Shown here piece by piece: positions 52,346-62,084 of a stretch of DNA of 64,000 bases. A program made the position numbers and the translations under genes. The stretch's first letter is position 1; every line of letters starts with the position of its first letter. This DNA is from Lachnospiraceae bacterium (GTDB lineage: Bacteria > Bacillota > Clostridia > Lachnospirales > Lachnospiraceae), in assembly GCA_014804265.1 (NCBI GenBank), contig JAAVAC010000059.1:1-64000 (forward strand). The letters run 5' to 3'. Under the pieces are notes generated by a model, which made no database searches, had not been told where the DNA came from, and was given only the letters and a program-made list of their open reading frames with translations.

Positions 52346-52879
52346 GGATGAGGGGACGCAAAAGAGGGATGAGAGCGGACCTGCTGCGGTGTTTTTGATG
52401 GTGCGTTTCCTAAACAGCCTGAGGAAGGCTGCTGGTACCGAACGGGTCGGCATATAGCGGCGTCCATGCCGCAATATGCCTAAAATTGCCGTCCATGGCA
52501 ATTTTTCCCTAGGTTGTGGACAGGCTGTTAAAGAAACGCGCCATCAAAAACAATGCAGCAGGTCCGCTCTCATCCCTCTTTTGCTGTTTCGTCTCAGCCA
52601 CTACCTTTTGATAGGTGTTGCTAACTTTCTTCACATACCAAAAAAATTTGAAAGAACACTAGAAGCTTTCCAAAAGCAACACGTGGCCTTTCGATACCCA
52701 GCGGGAGCTGTCAGAGCCTGTCATAGCATATGGTAGTCTTCTGGGCCTTGGCAAAGTCGCCGGCACTTACGCACTGTACTTTGGTGCGTTAGTACCGCTG
52801 CGTCTTTGCAGAGCGAGAGCGTGCCCATAAGACTACCATATGCTATGACAGGCTCTGACAGCTCCCGCGTCCCTCATCC
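52346..52879. repeat. large nested palindromic element (outer stem enclosing two long inverted repeats)
   Basis: outer stem 52346-52359/52867-52879; arm A 52358-52421/52521-52584 (59/64 identical); arm B 52701-52740/52829-52868 (40/40 identical). Confidence 0.9.
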
Positions 52880-52891
52880 AAACCCCCCTCT

Positions 52892-54445
52892 TCACTCCCC
52901 AAATATACGATTCTGTATCTTCCCCAACACCCACTCATATCCATAAGCAGCCAAAAGCGCATAAAAAGGCAGATAGTTGATCAAATACCGGCTTCTGCCT
53001 TCAAAGATCAGGATAAACAACAGACTTCCGAAAATGGCGCACCGTACCACGGTAAAAAACTCCTTCTCGGAATCAGTTTTTTGCAAAACAGGAGAAAAAG
53101 CCACCCCTGAAAATATCAGAATCCAAAGCCCCTGAAGCACATACGTATAAATCCGATAATAAGCTCCATTGGGATAAATCAGTTGGGTAAGGAGATTTTC
53201 TCCCACTCTGGACCAGTCTGCAAAGCTTCCTTCATCTCCCCAGTAAAAATCCCCTTCCGAGGTGACCTGTCTTGCTTTTTTGTTGAGAAAGTCCAGATAG
53301 CCGATGATACCAAAGCGCTTCATGCGTTTTTTATATTCTTCCAGATTGGCTTTTTTGGCATCCGCCGGATTGGTATGGGACATAGTAAGGTTGATATCAT
53401 CTATGTTAAAGCCGCCATAAGAAAATCCGGTCTCTGTTTTTAATATATTCGTTCCCATCATAAGATAGTGAGTCATAGAAACGGATAAATTATGATTCAA
53501 ATCAAACATGTCCAAAGTATCTACATAGCTGTGGAACCCTTTAAAGCCGGCCAATAGGAAAAGCCCACAGCCCAGAAAATATCCAAGCCTTTTTAAAAAT
53601 AATTTCTTCAAAATCTTCTCTGATAAAAACTGTTTGAAATGAAAGCAAAGAAAAATCAGGACAATGGCAATAAGCAAAATCGCAGCGGTGGGCTTGATGA
53701 GAAAACCGCACAGCAGAAAGAGAGGGAAGCAAAGGTAAGAAAACAGTGCTGTTTTTTCCTGCTTCCATCCTAAGGAAATTCGGCAGTAAAAATAAAAAGC
53801 CCCTGCAATGAACGGCATAGAAAGAGTGTCTGTATATGGAACGATTAAATATGGGGTAAAGCCTAAAAATAAAATGGCAGTCCACAGAGTAATATAGGAA
53901 AATCTTTTAGAACGTATCAAAAGCGCCGACCTTACAAGGAACAAAATGGCTAAATCCACCATAAGTGTGTTAAAAATAGAATAGGCAAGCCACATATTAC
54001 GGATGCCCAGAAGGCGAAAGCAGTTTCCCAGCCCCTTTAGGACAAGCAGTAAAAACAAATTGTGGGGATACTGGGAAAAATAAGTGTTGTAGGAGCCGAT
54101 TTCATCAGAGAGGGCAGGGGTGATCAGATTGTTACAGTCCCATCCGATTTGTGTGCAGATAGAGCACACAAAGAAAAGCTGCAGGAAAAACAGACCTGCC
54201 AGAATGCAATATATGACAGGTGTATAATGTTTTATAAAAAAAGCAGAATATTTCTTTTTTATCATACAAAAGAAAACAGCCCCCAAAGCCAGAAACCCGG
54301 CCCATAAGAAACCAAAGCATATCTGCTTTAAGGGATGGAACAGGTTGTTGCTATTATTCAAAAACAGCATTTCCAACCAGAGGAAGGAAAAGAATAGGAA
54401 AAAGCATGTATTAAAAAGGGATATTATTTTGGGAGTTGTTTTCAT
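52892..54445 (-). CDS. multi-spanning GT-C type glycosyltransferase-like membrane protein
   Basis: many TM segments; shares MTHYLMMGTNI...GGFNIDDINLTMSHTNPADAKKANLEEYKKRMKRFG with the 43908-46247 protein. Confidence 0.7.
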   Translation of the reverse strand: MKTTPKIISLFNTCFFLFFSFLWLEMLFLNNSNNLFHPLKQICFGFLWAGFLALGAVFFCMIKKKYSAFFIKHYTPVIYCILAGLFFLQLFFVCSICTQIGWDCNNLITPALSDEIGSYNTYFSQYPHNLFLLLVLKGLGNCFRLLGIRNMWLAYSIFNTLMVDLAILFLVRSALLIRSKRFSYITLWTAILFLGFTPYLIVPYTDTLSMPFIAGAFYFYCRISLGWKQEKTALFSYLCFPLFLLCGFLIKPTAAILLIAIVLIFLCFHFKQFLSEKILKKLFLKRLGYFLGCGLFLLAGFKGFHSYVDTLDMFDLNHNLSVSMTHYLMMGTNILKTETGFSYGGFNIDDINLTMSHTNPADAKKANLEEYKKRMKRFGIIGYLDFLNKKARQVTSEGDFYWGDEGSFADWSRVGENLLTQLIYPNGAYYRIYTYVLQGLWILIFSGVAFSPVLQKTDSEKEFFTVVRCAIFGSLLFILIFEGRSRYLINYLPFYALLAAYGYEWVLGKIQNRIFGE

Positions 54446-54478
54446 AAAATGACCGCCTTGATTGAGTTTGTGTTTCGC

Positions 54479-54507
54479 ATAGTCAAATCCTGTTTGGCTT
54501 TGACTAT
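54479..54507. promoter_or_regulatory. inverted repeat in divergent intergenic region
   Basis: ATAGTCAAA (54479-54487) / TTTGACTAT (54499-54507). Confidence 0.45.
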
Positions 54508-54658
54508 AAGATAGTTTACCACAAAGTTAGGGGGTATGCCAGTTTCGGCATCCCTCCTTTCAAAATCCTCCGTCCCTCACAATTTTTCCCTGAAACCTTG
54601 AATTTTCTCCCTAAATAGGTTAAAATAATAAATATCTACGGAATAAGGACGTGACAAG

Positions 54659-54922
54659 ATGACAGATTTAGGGAATACACAATACTTTAAAGTTGAGGCA
54701 GAACCCGAAACTGGTGTGAAAGTAGTATTATCAACTGTTTACGAAGCACTAACCGAAAAAGGCTACAATCCTGTAAACCAGATAGTAGGATATATTATGT
54801 CTGGAGATCCGACTTATATTACCAGCCACAAAAATGCCAGAAGCCTTATTATGAAGGTGGAACGTGATGAGCTGGTGGAGGAAATGCTAAAAGTTTACAT
54901 TAAGACATATAAATGGGAGTAA
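54659..54922 (+). CDS. IreB family regulatory phosphoprotein
   Basis: [54 protein letters not shown]. Confidence 0.95.
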   Translation: MTDLGNTQYFKVEAEPETGVKVVLSTVYEALTEKGYNPVNQIVGYIMSGDPTYITSHKNARSLIMKVERDELVEEMLKVYIKTYKWE

Positions 54923-54954
54923 TGTAATCTTACTGCGGCAGGAAGGAAAGCTAT

Positions 54955-55404
54955 ATGCGCATTATGGGCTTGGACTTTGGGGCTAAGACAGTAGGGGTGG
55001 CAGTCAGCGATCCTTTACTTGTTACGGCTCAAAGCATAGAAACGATTACGAGAAAATCGGAAAATAAATTAAGACAAACATTAGCTCGGATAGAAGAGCT
55101 GATCGGAGAATATCAGATAGATAAAATTGTTCTGGGACTTCCCAAAAACATGAATGGAACGGAAGGAGAGCGGGTAGAAAAAACGAAAGAGTTCCAGGAT
55201 ATGCTTTTTCGGAGAACGGGAATCCCGGTTGAATTATGGGATGAAAGGCTTACTACGGTAGCAGCGGAACGGATTATGATGGAAAGCGGTATCCGCAGGG
55301 AACACAGAAAGGAACATGTGGATGCCATAGCGGCTTCTTTGATCCTGCAGGGATATCTGGAATACTTAAAGAAAGATCGGGAGAAGGAAAGTGGAAAAAA
55401 TTGA
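54955..55404 (+). CDS. ruvX: Holliday junction resolvase RuvX/YqgF
   Basis: [71 protein letters not shown]. Confidence 0.97.
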   Translation: MRIMGLDFGAKTVGVAVSDPLLVTAQSIETITRKSENKLRQTLARIEELIGEYQIDKIVLGLPKNMNGTEGERVEKTKEFQDMLFRRTGIPVELWDERLTTVAAERIMMESGIRREHRKEHVDAIAASLILQGYLEYLKKDREKESGKN

Positions 55405-55657
55405 ATTTACTCCGGAACTGAATGAGGAACCGGTAGAATTTTTCGTGGTAGAGCAGACTATGATAGCAGGAACCACCTATCTGCTTGTGACGGATAAAGA
55501 AAAGGGCGATGCTCGGGCTCTTATTTTAAAAGACGTTTCCAAAGATGGAGAAGAAAATAGTACTTATGCCATTGTCTCGGAAGAAAAGGAGTTAGACGCA
55601 GTGGCAGGAGTGTTTGAAAATATGTTAGAAGATGTCAGATTTGAAAAGGATGAGTAA
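55391..55657 (+). CDS. DUF1292 domain-containing protein
   Basis: [33 protein letters not shown]; conserved neighbourhood with ireB/yqgF. Confidence 0.88.
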   Translation: MEKIEFTPELNEEPVEFFVVEQTMIAGTTYLLVTDKEKGDARALILKDVSKDGEENSTYAIVSEEKELDAVAGVFENMLEDVRFEKDE

Positions 55658-55676
55658 TCTGCAGACAGGTGTGAAA

Positions 55677-56162
55677 ATGGATAGGAATGCCCTTAGCAAG
55701 GAAGAAGTTGCGGCAATTTTAAAAGAAAAAGGATTAAAGGTAACGACACAGAGAGTGCTTGTTTTAAAAACACTGTCTGCCTGCGAGGATCAGCATCTGA
55801 CTGCGGAAGAGATTTATGAGCTTGTAAAAGTAGAATACCCGGAAATCGGGCTTGCTACTGTTTATAGAACAATACAGCTGTTGTTAGAACTTCACCTTAT
55901 TGACCGGATTAATTTGGATGATGGGTTTGCACGTTATGAAATTGGCACATTTAACAAGGGGAAAGCGAAACACCATCATCATCACTTGATATGCCTAAAG
56001 TGCGGAAAAGTAGCTTCTTTTGAAGATGACCTGTTAGAAGGTCTGGAACAGAAGATACAGGAAAGCACTGGCTTTGTTGTGTCCGATCATGAAGTAAAGC
56101 TCTACGGCTGCTGCAAAGAATGTGGAGGAAATTTACTTGAAAAATGTAGTACAACAAAATAG
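55677..56162 (+). CDS. Fur family transcriptional regulator (PerR-like)
   Basis: LKVTTQRVLVLKTLSACEDQHLTAEEIYELVKVEYPEIGLATVYRTIQLLLE; HHHHLICLKCGKV; CCKEC. Confidence 0.93.
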   Translation: MDRNALSKEEVAAILKEKGLKVTTQRVLVLKTLSACEDQHLTAEEIYELVKVEYPEIGLATVYRTIQLLLELHLIDRINLDDGFARYEIGTFNKGKAKHHHHHLICLKCGKVASFEDDLLEGLEQKIQESTGFVVSDHEVKLYGCCKECGGNLLEKCSTTK

Positions 56163-57810
56163 TTCCAAGCTGAAGATTATACCGTTAGGAGGTCTGGAAC
56201 AAATCGGAATGAACATTACAGCCTTTGAATATGAGGACTGTATTATTGTGGTGGATTGCGGTCTGTCTTTTCCGGCCGATGATATGCTGGGAATCGATCT
56301 GGTAATTCCGGATATTACCTATCTGAAGGAAAATGCGGAAAAGGTAAGGGGGTTTATGATTACCCATGGACATGAAGACCATATCGGGGCGCTTCCCTAT
56401 GTGCTGAAAGAACTTTCCGTGCCAATATATGCTACCAAGCTTACTATGGGCATTATTGAAAATAAACTAAAGGAGCATGGTCTGGAACGTGCCACCAAAA
56501 GAAAGGTGGTAAAATTCGGACAACATATCAACCTTGGAAAGTTTCGGATTGAATTCATTAAGACCAACCACAGCATCGTGGATGCAGCAGCCCTTGCTAT
56601 TTATTCCCCGGCAGGTATTGTAGTCCATACAGGTGATTTTAAGGTGGATTATACACCTGTATTCGGAGATGCGATTGACCTGCAGAGATTTGGCGAACTT
56701 GGAAAAAAAGGTGTGCTTGCCCTGATGTGCGACAGTACTAATGCGGAACGTCCCGGCTTTACCCAGTCGGAAAAAACCGTAGGCGTTACCTTTGACCATA
56801 TCTTTATGGATCATAAAAACACAAGGATCATCATTGCTACCTTTGCATCCAATGTGGACAGGGTGCAGCAGATCATCAATTCTGCCTATAAATATGGCAG
56901 AAAGGTAGTGGTGGAAGGAAGGAGCATGGTAAACATCATTGAAACCGCCTCTAACCTTGGATATTTAAAAATTCCGGATAATACGCTGATTGATATTGAG
57001 CAGTTAAAAGACTATCCGGATGAAAAGACAGTTCTGATTACAACGGGAAGCCAGGGAGAAAGTATGGCTGCCCTGAGCAGAATGGCAAGCGGCATGCATA
57101 AAAAAGTATCCATTGGTCCTTTAGATACTGTTATTTTTTCATCCAATCCCATCCCGGGAAATGAAAAAGCGGTGTCCAAGGTTATTAATGAACTTTATGC
57201 CAAAGGGGCAGATGTCATTTTCCAGGATGCCCATGTATCCGGACATGCCTGCCGGGAGGAAATCAAACTAATCTATACTCTGGTTCAGCCCAAATATGCC
57301 ATTCCGGTCCATGGGGAGTACCGTCATCTAAAGGCTCAGGCTGCTCTGGCAAGAGAACTTGGAATGGATAAGGAAAATATATTTATCCTATCCTCCGGAG
57401 ATGTGCTGGAACTGGATGGGAACGGTGCCAAAGTAACGGGCAGCGTACCGGTAGGAGATATTTATGTGGATGGTCTTGGAGTAGGCGATGTTGGAAATGT
57501 AGTAATTAGAGATAGACAACATCTGGCAGAAGATGGTATTCTAATTGTAGTGATTGCTCTGGATTCCTATAACAGCGTTGTGGTTTCCGGACCTGAAATC
57601 GTTTCAAGAGGCTTTGTTTACGTAAGAGAAGCAGATGAACTATTGGAAGAGGCAAGAGCGATTATCACAGAAGCATTGGATGAATGTATGGATAAGAAGG
57701 TTACGGACTGGGGCAAGATCAAGTCTGTGATTAAGGACGAGGCGGGGGAATTTCTTTGGAAAAAGACAAAGAGAAGACCTATGATCCTGCCTATCATAAT
57801 TGAGGTATAA
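56122..57810 (+). CDS. rnj: ribonuclease J (start codon uncertain)
   Basis: KIIPLGGLEQIGMNITAFEYEDCIIVVDCGLSFPADDMLGIDLVIPDITYL; MITHGHEDHIGALPYVL. Confidence 0.95.
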   Translation: MEEIYLKNVVQQNSSKLKIIPLGGLEQIGMNITAFEYEDCIIVVDCGLSFPADDMLGIDLVIPDITYLKENAEKVRGFMITHGHEDHIGALPYVLKELSVPIYATKLTMGIIENKLKEHGLERATKRKVVKFGQHINLGKFRIEFIKTNHSIVDAAALAIYSPAGIVVHTGDFKVDYTPVFGDAIDLQRFGELGKKGVLALMCDSTNAERPGFTQSEKTVGVTFDHIFMDHKNTRIIIATFASNVDRVQQIINSAYKYGRKVVVEGRSMVNIIETASNLGYLKIPDNTLIDIEQLKDYPDEKTVLITTGSQGESMAALSRMASGMHKKVSIGPLDTVIFSSNPIPGNEKAVSKVINELYAKGADVIFQDAHVSGHACREEIKLIYTLVQPKYAIPVHGEYRHLKAQAALARELGMDKENIFILSSGDVLELDGNGAKVTGSVPVGDIYVDGLGVGDVGNVVIRDRQHLAEDGILIVVIALDSYNSVVVSGPEIVSRGFVYVREADELLEEARAIITEALDECMDKKVTDWGKIKSVIKDEAGEFLWKKTKRRPMILPIIIEV

Positions 57811-58147
57811 GCAAATGATGCAATTCGATAAAGAACTGGATGCTTTTATAGAAGCGGTAAAAAATACGGATGCATATATAGAGTATGAAAAGCAAAAGGA
57901 GCGGATAAGAGCATATCCGGATTTGAAAATCAGGATTGATGACTACAGAAAGAAAAATTATCTGCTGCAAACCTCAGAAAATACAAATGAACTATTCGAG
58001 CAATTTGATGATTTTATAAGGGAAGTTGAAGAATTCCAGGAAATTCCCATGGTTCATGATTTTCTGGAAAAAGAGCTTGCATATTGCAGGATGATTCAAC
58101 AGATTAATGACAGCATGCTAATGGCTTTTGCGATGGATTTTGAGTAG
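57800..58147 (+). CDS. YlbF family regulator-like protein
   Basis: DAYIEYEKQKERIRAYPDLKIRIDDYRKKNYLLQ. Confidence 0.85.
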   Translation: MRYKQMMQFDKELDAFIEAVKNTDAYIEYEKQKERIRAYPDLKIRIDDYRKKNYLLQTSENTNELFEQFDDFIREVEEFQEIPMVHDFLEKELAYCRMIQQINDSMLMAFAMDFE

Positions 58148-58176
58148 TGCCTGTACTTTCTAAAAGAGGTGAGAGA

Positions 58177-58575
58177 ATGAGTGCAAAGCAGGTAATCGGC
58201 GCTTTTTTAGGCGTAGTTTTTAAAATAGTGGTGTGGGCAATTATCATTATGCTGGTATACAAATATGCTATTTATGGCTATAAATTCGGCTTTGATGTGT
58301 TTTCTGACCGTCCCGTGGCAACCACTGCAACGGGAATAACGGTGAATGTGGCTATTGTAGAAGGAAAGTCCAATATGGAGATTGCCCGCCTGTTAGAAGA
58401 AAAAGGGCTGATCGAGGATGCCAATGTGTTTTATGTGCAGTTGATGCTTTCGGACTACAAGGATGCGTTAAGACCGGGCATTTATGATTTCAGCACTACG
58501 ATGACAGCTGAGGATATGATGAAGATCATGGCGGAAGATCCCAATAAGGCAGAGGAAGAAGAAAGTGATAGTTGA
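58177..58575 (+). CDS. short YceG/MltG N-terminal-like membrane protein
   Basis: single TM then VNVAIVEGKSNMEIARLLEEKGLIEDANVFYVQLMLSDYKDALRPGIYDFSTTMTAEDMMKIM; ATG 58177. Confidence 0.8.
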   Translation: MSAKQVIGAFLGVVFKIVVWAIIIMLVYKYAIYGYKFGFDVFSDRPVATTATGITVNVAIVEGKSNMEIARLLEEKGLIEDANVFYVQLMLSDYKDALRPGIYDFSTTMTAEDMMKIMAEDPNKAEEEESDS

Positions 58576-59203
58576 TGAACGTTTTGCAGCTTATATCAAT
58601 TCCCTGGAGAATGGAAATAAAGAATATTTAGATGAATTGGAGGCTTATGCAAGGAAAACGGAAGTTCCCATCATCCGTAAGGAAATGCAGAGCCTTCTAA
58701 AAACTTTGTTAGTTATGAGTAAACCGAAGCAGATTCTGGAGGTTGGAACTGCTATCGGTTTTTCTGCGTTACTAATGGCGGAAGCGGTACCGGAAGCACA
58801 CATTACTACCATAGAAAAGTATGAAAAAAGAATTCCGTTAGCAAAAGAAAATTTTGAAAGGTTCGGGAAGGAGAAACAGATTACCCTGTTAGAAGGGGAT
58901 GCTGCTAAAATTCTGAAAGAGCTTGCGGGTACATACGATTTTATTTTTATGGATGCGGCAAAAGGACAATATATCCATTTTCTGCCAGAGGTTCTGCGGC
59001 TTTTGAACAGGGGAGGCATATTGCTGTCCGACAATATCCTGCAGGACGGGGACATCATTCAGTCAAGATTTGCCGTGACAAAAAGAAACCGCACCATTCA
59101 TGCAAGGATGCGGGAGTATTTGTATACCCTGAAACATCATGAACAACTGGAAACCGCCATTCTTCCTTTAGGGGACGGAGTGGCAATGTCCGTAAAAAAA
59201 TAA
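58565..59203 (+). CDS. O-methyltransferase (SAM-dependent, TrmR-like)
   Basis: QILEVGTAIGFSALLMAEAVPEAHITTIEKYEKRI; DFIFMDAAKGQYIHFLPEVLRLLNRGGILLSDNIL. Confidence 0.93.
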   Translation: MIVDERFAAYINSLENGNKEYLDELEAYARKTEVPIIRKEMQSLLKTLLVMSKPKQILEVGTAIGFSALLMAEAVPEAHITTIEKYEKRIPLAKENFERFGKEKQITLLEGDAAKILKELAGTYDFIFMDAAKGQYIHFLPEVLRLLNRGGILLSDNILQDGDIIQSRFAVTKRNRTIHARMREYLYTLKHHEQLETAILPLGDGVAMSVKK

Positions 59204-59221
59204 GCCGCCAAAAAGGAAGGA

Positions 59222-60484
59222 ATGAACAAAAGTATGAAAAAACCAGAACTACTTATTCCGGCAAGCAGCCTGGAGGTATTAAAAACTGCCGTGATTTTTG
59301 GTGCGGATGCAGTCTATATCGGAGGAGAAGCCTTTGGACTGAGGGCAAAGGCAAAGAATTTTTCAATGGAAGAAATGGCGGAAGGCATTGCCTTTGCCCA
59401 TGAGCACGGAGCAAAGGTTTATGTAACGGCCAATATATTAGCCCACAATCATGACCTGGAAGGGGCCAGGGAATACTTTCGGGAATTAAAAGCCTTAAAG
59501 CCGGACGGGCTTATTATTGCAGATCCGGGCATGGTAACTCTTGCAAAGGAAGAATGCGGGGAAATCGAAATCCATATCAGCACCCAGGCTAATAATACTA
59601 ATTACCTGACCTATCAGTTCTGGTATCAACAGGGCATCAAACGGGTAGTATCCGCAAGAGAGCTGTCCCTTGCGGAAATCAAGGAAATCAGACAGCATAT
59701 CCCGGATGACATGGAAATCGAAAGCTTTGTCCATGGAGCCATGTGCATTTCCTATTCGGGAAGATGTCTGTTGAGCAGCTACTTTACTGGAAGAGATGCT
59801 AATCAGGGCGCCTGCACCCATCCATGCCGTTGGAAATATGCCATTATGGAAGAACAGCGGCCTGGTGAATACCTTCCGGTTTATGAGAACGAAAGGGGCA
59901 CCTATATTTTCAACTCGAAGGATCTGTGCATGATTGAGCATATACCGGAAATGGTCGATGCGGGAATCGACAGCCTGAAAATAGAAGGCCGTATGAAAAC
60001 CGCCCTGTATGTGGCAACAGTGGCAAGAACATACAGAAAGGCAATTGATGATTTCTTTCAAAGCAGGGAACTCTATGAAAGTCATATGGACTGGTACAAA
60101 GAGGAAATCTCCAAATGCACCTACCGCCAGTTCACCACGGGTTTCTATTTTGGAAAACCTGATGAAAACACCCAGATTTATGACAACAATACCTATGTAA
60201 ACGAATATATTTATCTAGGCATTGCAGAAGATGTAGATAATACCAGGATTTCTTTTTCCCTGCCGGAGAATACAGTAAAAATCAGCCAACGCAACAAGTT
60301 TTTTGTAGGTCAGGAAATAGAGATTATGAAACCGGGTGGTACAAATATTCCTGTTACAGTGCTCTCTATGCGAGATGAGGAAGGGGCAGAAATAGAAAGT
60401 TGTCCGCATCCTAAGCAGATTGTGTATGTTACGCTTAGCCGGGGGGCAGAGGCTTATGATATTTTACGTGTTGCTAATGGGTGA
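59222..60484 (+). CDS. peptidase U32 family protein
   Basis: KPELLIPASSLEVLKTAVIFGADAVYIGGEAFGLRAKAKNF; ESFVHGAMCISYSGRCLLSSYFTGRDANQGACTHPCRWKY. Confidence 0.97.
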   Translation: MNKSMKKPELLIPASSLEVLKTAVIFGADAVYIGGEAFGLRAKAKNFSMEEMAEGIAFAHEHGAKVYVTANILAHNHDLEGAREYFRELKALKPDGLIIADPGMVTLAKEECGEIEIHISTQANNTNYLTYQFWYQQGIKRVVSARELSLAEIKEIRQHIPDDMEIESFVHGAMCISYSGRCLLSSYFTGRDANQGACTHPCRWKYAIMEEQRPGEYLPVYENERGTYIFNSKDLCMIEHIPEMVDAGIDSLKIEGRMKTALYVATVARTYRKAIDDFFQSRELYESHMDWYKEEISKCTYRQFTTGFYFGKPDENTQIYDNNTYVNEYIYLGIAEDVDNTRISFSLPENTVKISQRNKFFVGQEIEIMKPGGTNIPVTVLSMRDEEGAEIESCPHPKQIVYVTLSRGAEAYDILRVANG

Positions 60485-61734
60485 AGAAAGGAATCATCTG
60501 CATGCTAGTAGATTTTATGGATAGAAAATTTAAGAAGGACTATCGAATTTTTGATGTCATTGTCTTGATTTTTGTTATTGCTATGGGAATTGGAGTGCGT
60601 TTGGTTTTTGTAGATGCCAGATTTCCTGACTATATCGTATGTTTAAAGCCCTGGGTGGAGGCTTTTCGGGAATATGGGGGATTTCATGGGCTTGCTTATG
60701 AAATTGGCAATTATACGCCGGCATATATGCATTTTCTCATGCTGTTTTCGTACTTTGATATGGAGCCGCTTTATCTGATTAAGGGGCTGGCTATTTTGAT
60801 GGATTTTGTGCTTGCTTTTGTGGCGGCGGCGTTTTTGAGTCAGGGGCGGAGTAAGCAGGTGTTTATCAGTGTATTTACTATCGTGCTTATGATTCCTACA
60901 GTCATAACCAATTCGGGAGTATGGGGGCAGTGTGATAATTTTTATACTACTTTCCTGATTGCTGCACTTTATTTTTCCTTGAGAGATATTGATAAAAAGA
61001 TTTGTAAAATTGGTAAGGTGGACATTGCCCTGAAGACGGAAGATGTGGTGATGTTTTTTGTGGGTCTTGCATTTTCTTTTAAACTGCAGACGGTTTTTCT
61101 TCTGCCGGTTCTGGTGATTCTGTTCTTGAAAAAGAGGTGGAGGCTTACTTCACTGCTATGGGTGCCTTTTGTGTATGGACTGACTATTTTGCCATCCTTT
61201 CTTGCAGGAAGGGGGATGAAGGATCTGCTGACAATTTATTTCAGACAGACGGGGGATTTTTCGGAGCTTACCCTGGCATATCCTAATATTTACGATTTAT
61301 GGCAGAATGAAGAATTTGGTACGGCATTTTCCTGGGTCTGCATGTTGTTTTGCGGCATGGGCCTTGTATTGGTGGTCTATTATCTGTACAATCATGCTTT
61401 TTTTGTAAATGTAGAATTTTTAAGCCTTTTTACCTGCTTCAGCGTCATGTTCATCACCTATTTCCTGCCTCATATGCATGACAGATACGGGTATATTGCA
61501 GATATTTTATCAATATACGTGCTCCTATATGATAAAAGGAAAGCACCGCTGCCCTTTTTGCTCATAATTATTTCCATGATGACCTATGCCAGAAGCCTTT
61601 TGTGGTTTTCCTATGATAATATGTATCTGGCTGGCTCTTTAGTCAGGGCGGCTTTGATTCTTTATATGGGAAAAATGCTTACAGACTATGTGTCGAGAGA
61701 AGAAAGTCGGTTAAAATCAGGGAAAAAGACTTAA
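60481..61734 (+). CDS. GT-C type mannosyltransferase-like membrane protein
   Basis: DYIVCLKPWVEAFREYGGFHGLAYEIGNYTPAYMHFLMLFSY; multiple TM; FLPHMHDRYGYIADI. Confidence 0.8.
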   Translation: MKKGIICMLVDFMDRKFKKDYRIFDVIVLIFVIAMGIGVRLVFVDARFPDYIVCLKPWVEAFREYGGFHGLAYEIGNYTPAYMHFLMLFSYFDMEPLYLIKGLAILMDFVLAFVAAAFLSQGRSKQVFISVFTIVLMIPTVITNSGVWGQCDNFYTTFLIAALYFSLRDIDKKICKIGKVDIALKTEDVVMFFVGLAFSFKLQTVFLLPVLVILFLKKRWRLTSLLWVPFVYGLTILPSFLAGRGMKDLLTIYFRQTGDFSELTLAYPNIYDLWQNEEFGTAFSWVCMLFCGMGLVLVVYYLYNHAFFVNVEFLSLFTCFSVMFITYFLPHMHDRYGYIADILSIYVLLYDKRKAPLPFLLIIISMMTYARSLLWFSYDNMYLAGSLVRAALILYMGKMLTDYVSREESRLKSGKKT

Positions 61735-61941
61735 AAATATGCATATTGACCGATGGAACGTATATATTGTACAATATGTAGAAATAATTGGGTGGAAGCC
61801 AATGTTTGTTCATCAAATTTATTAAAAATGCAGATAAATCAAAAAAAATTTTACTTTTTGCTTGCATTTTCAAAAAATATGGGGTATCTTAAAGGAAACG
61901 AAGGCAAGCCTTCAAGGTTGAATAAGGTATCTTGAACGATG

Positions 61942-61978
61942 ATGTTCCAAACTAAGCTTTGGGGCATTTTTTTATTTT
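61942..61978 (+). terminator. leader terminator upstream of glutamine synthetase
   Basis: atgttccaaa ctaagc tttggggcat followed by ttttttattttt. Confidence 0.75.
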
Positions 61979-62084
61979 TCTTTGCAAATGAAAAATAAGT
62001 TTTGAAAGCTATCTAAGGGAAATAACCCTAAGGGATATCTGTTATCCAACAAGAAAAATGAAAACTGAAAGGAAGTATAGAGAA

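Noticed and set aside
52476-52736. 86 aa plus-strand ORF within the palindromic region
   Set aside because: Lies across the inverted-repeat arms, low-quality protein, no RBS; better explained by the nested hairpins.
61753-61935. 60 aa ORF in the glnA leader
   Set aside because: Overlaps predicted leader hairpins, no convincing SD; not distinguishable from chance.
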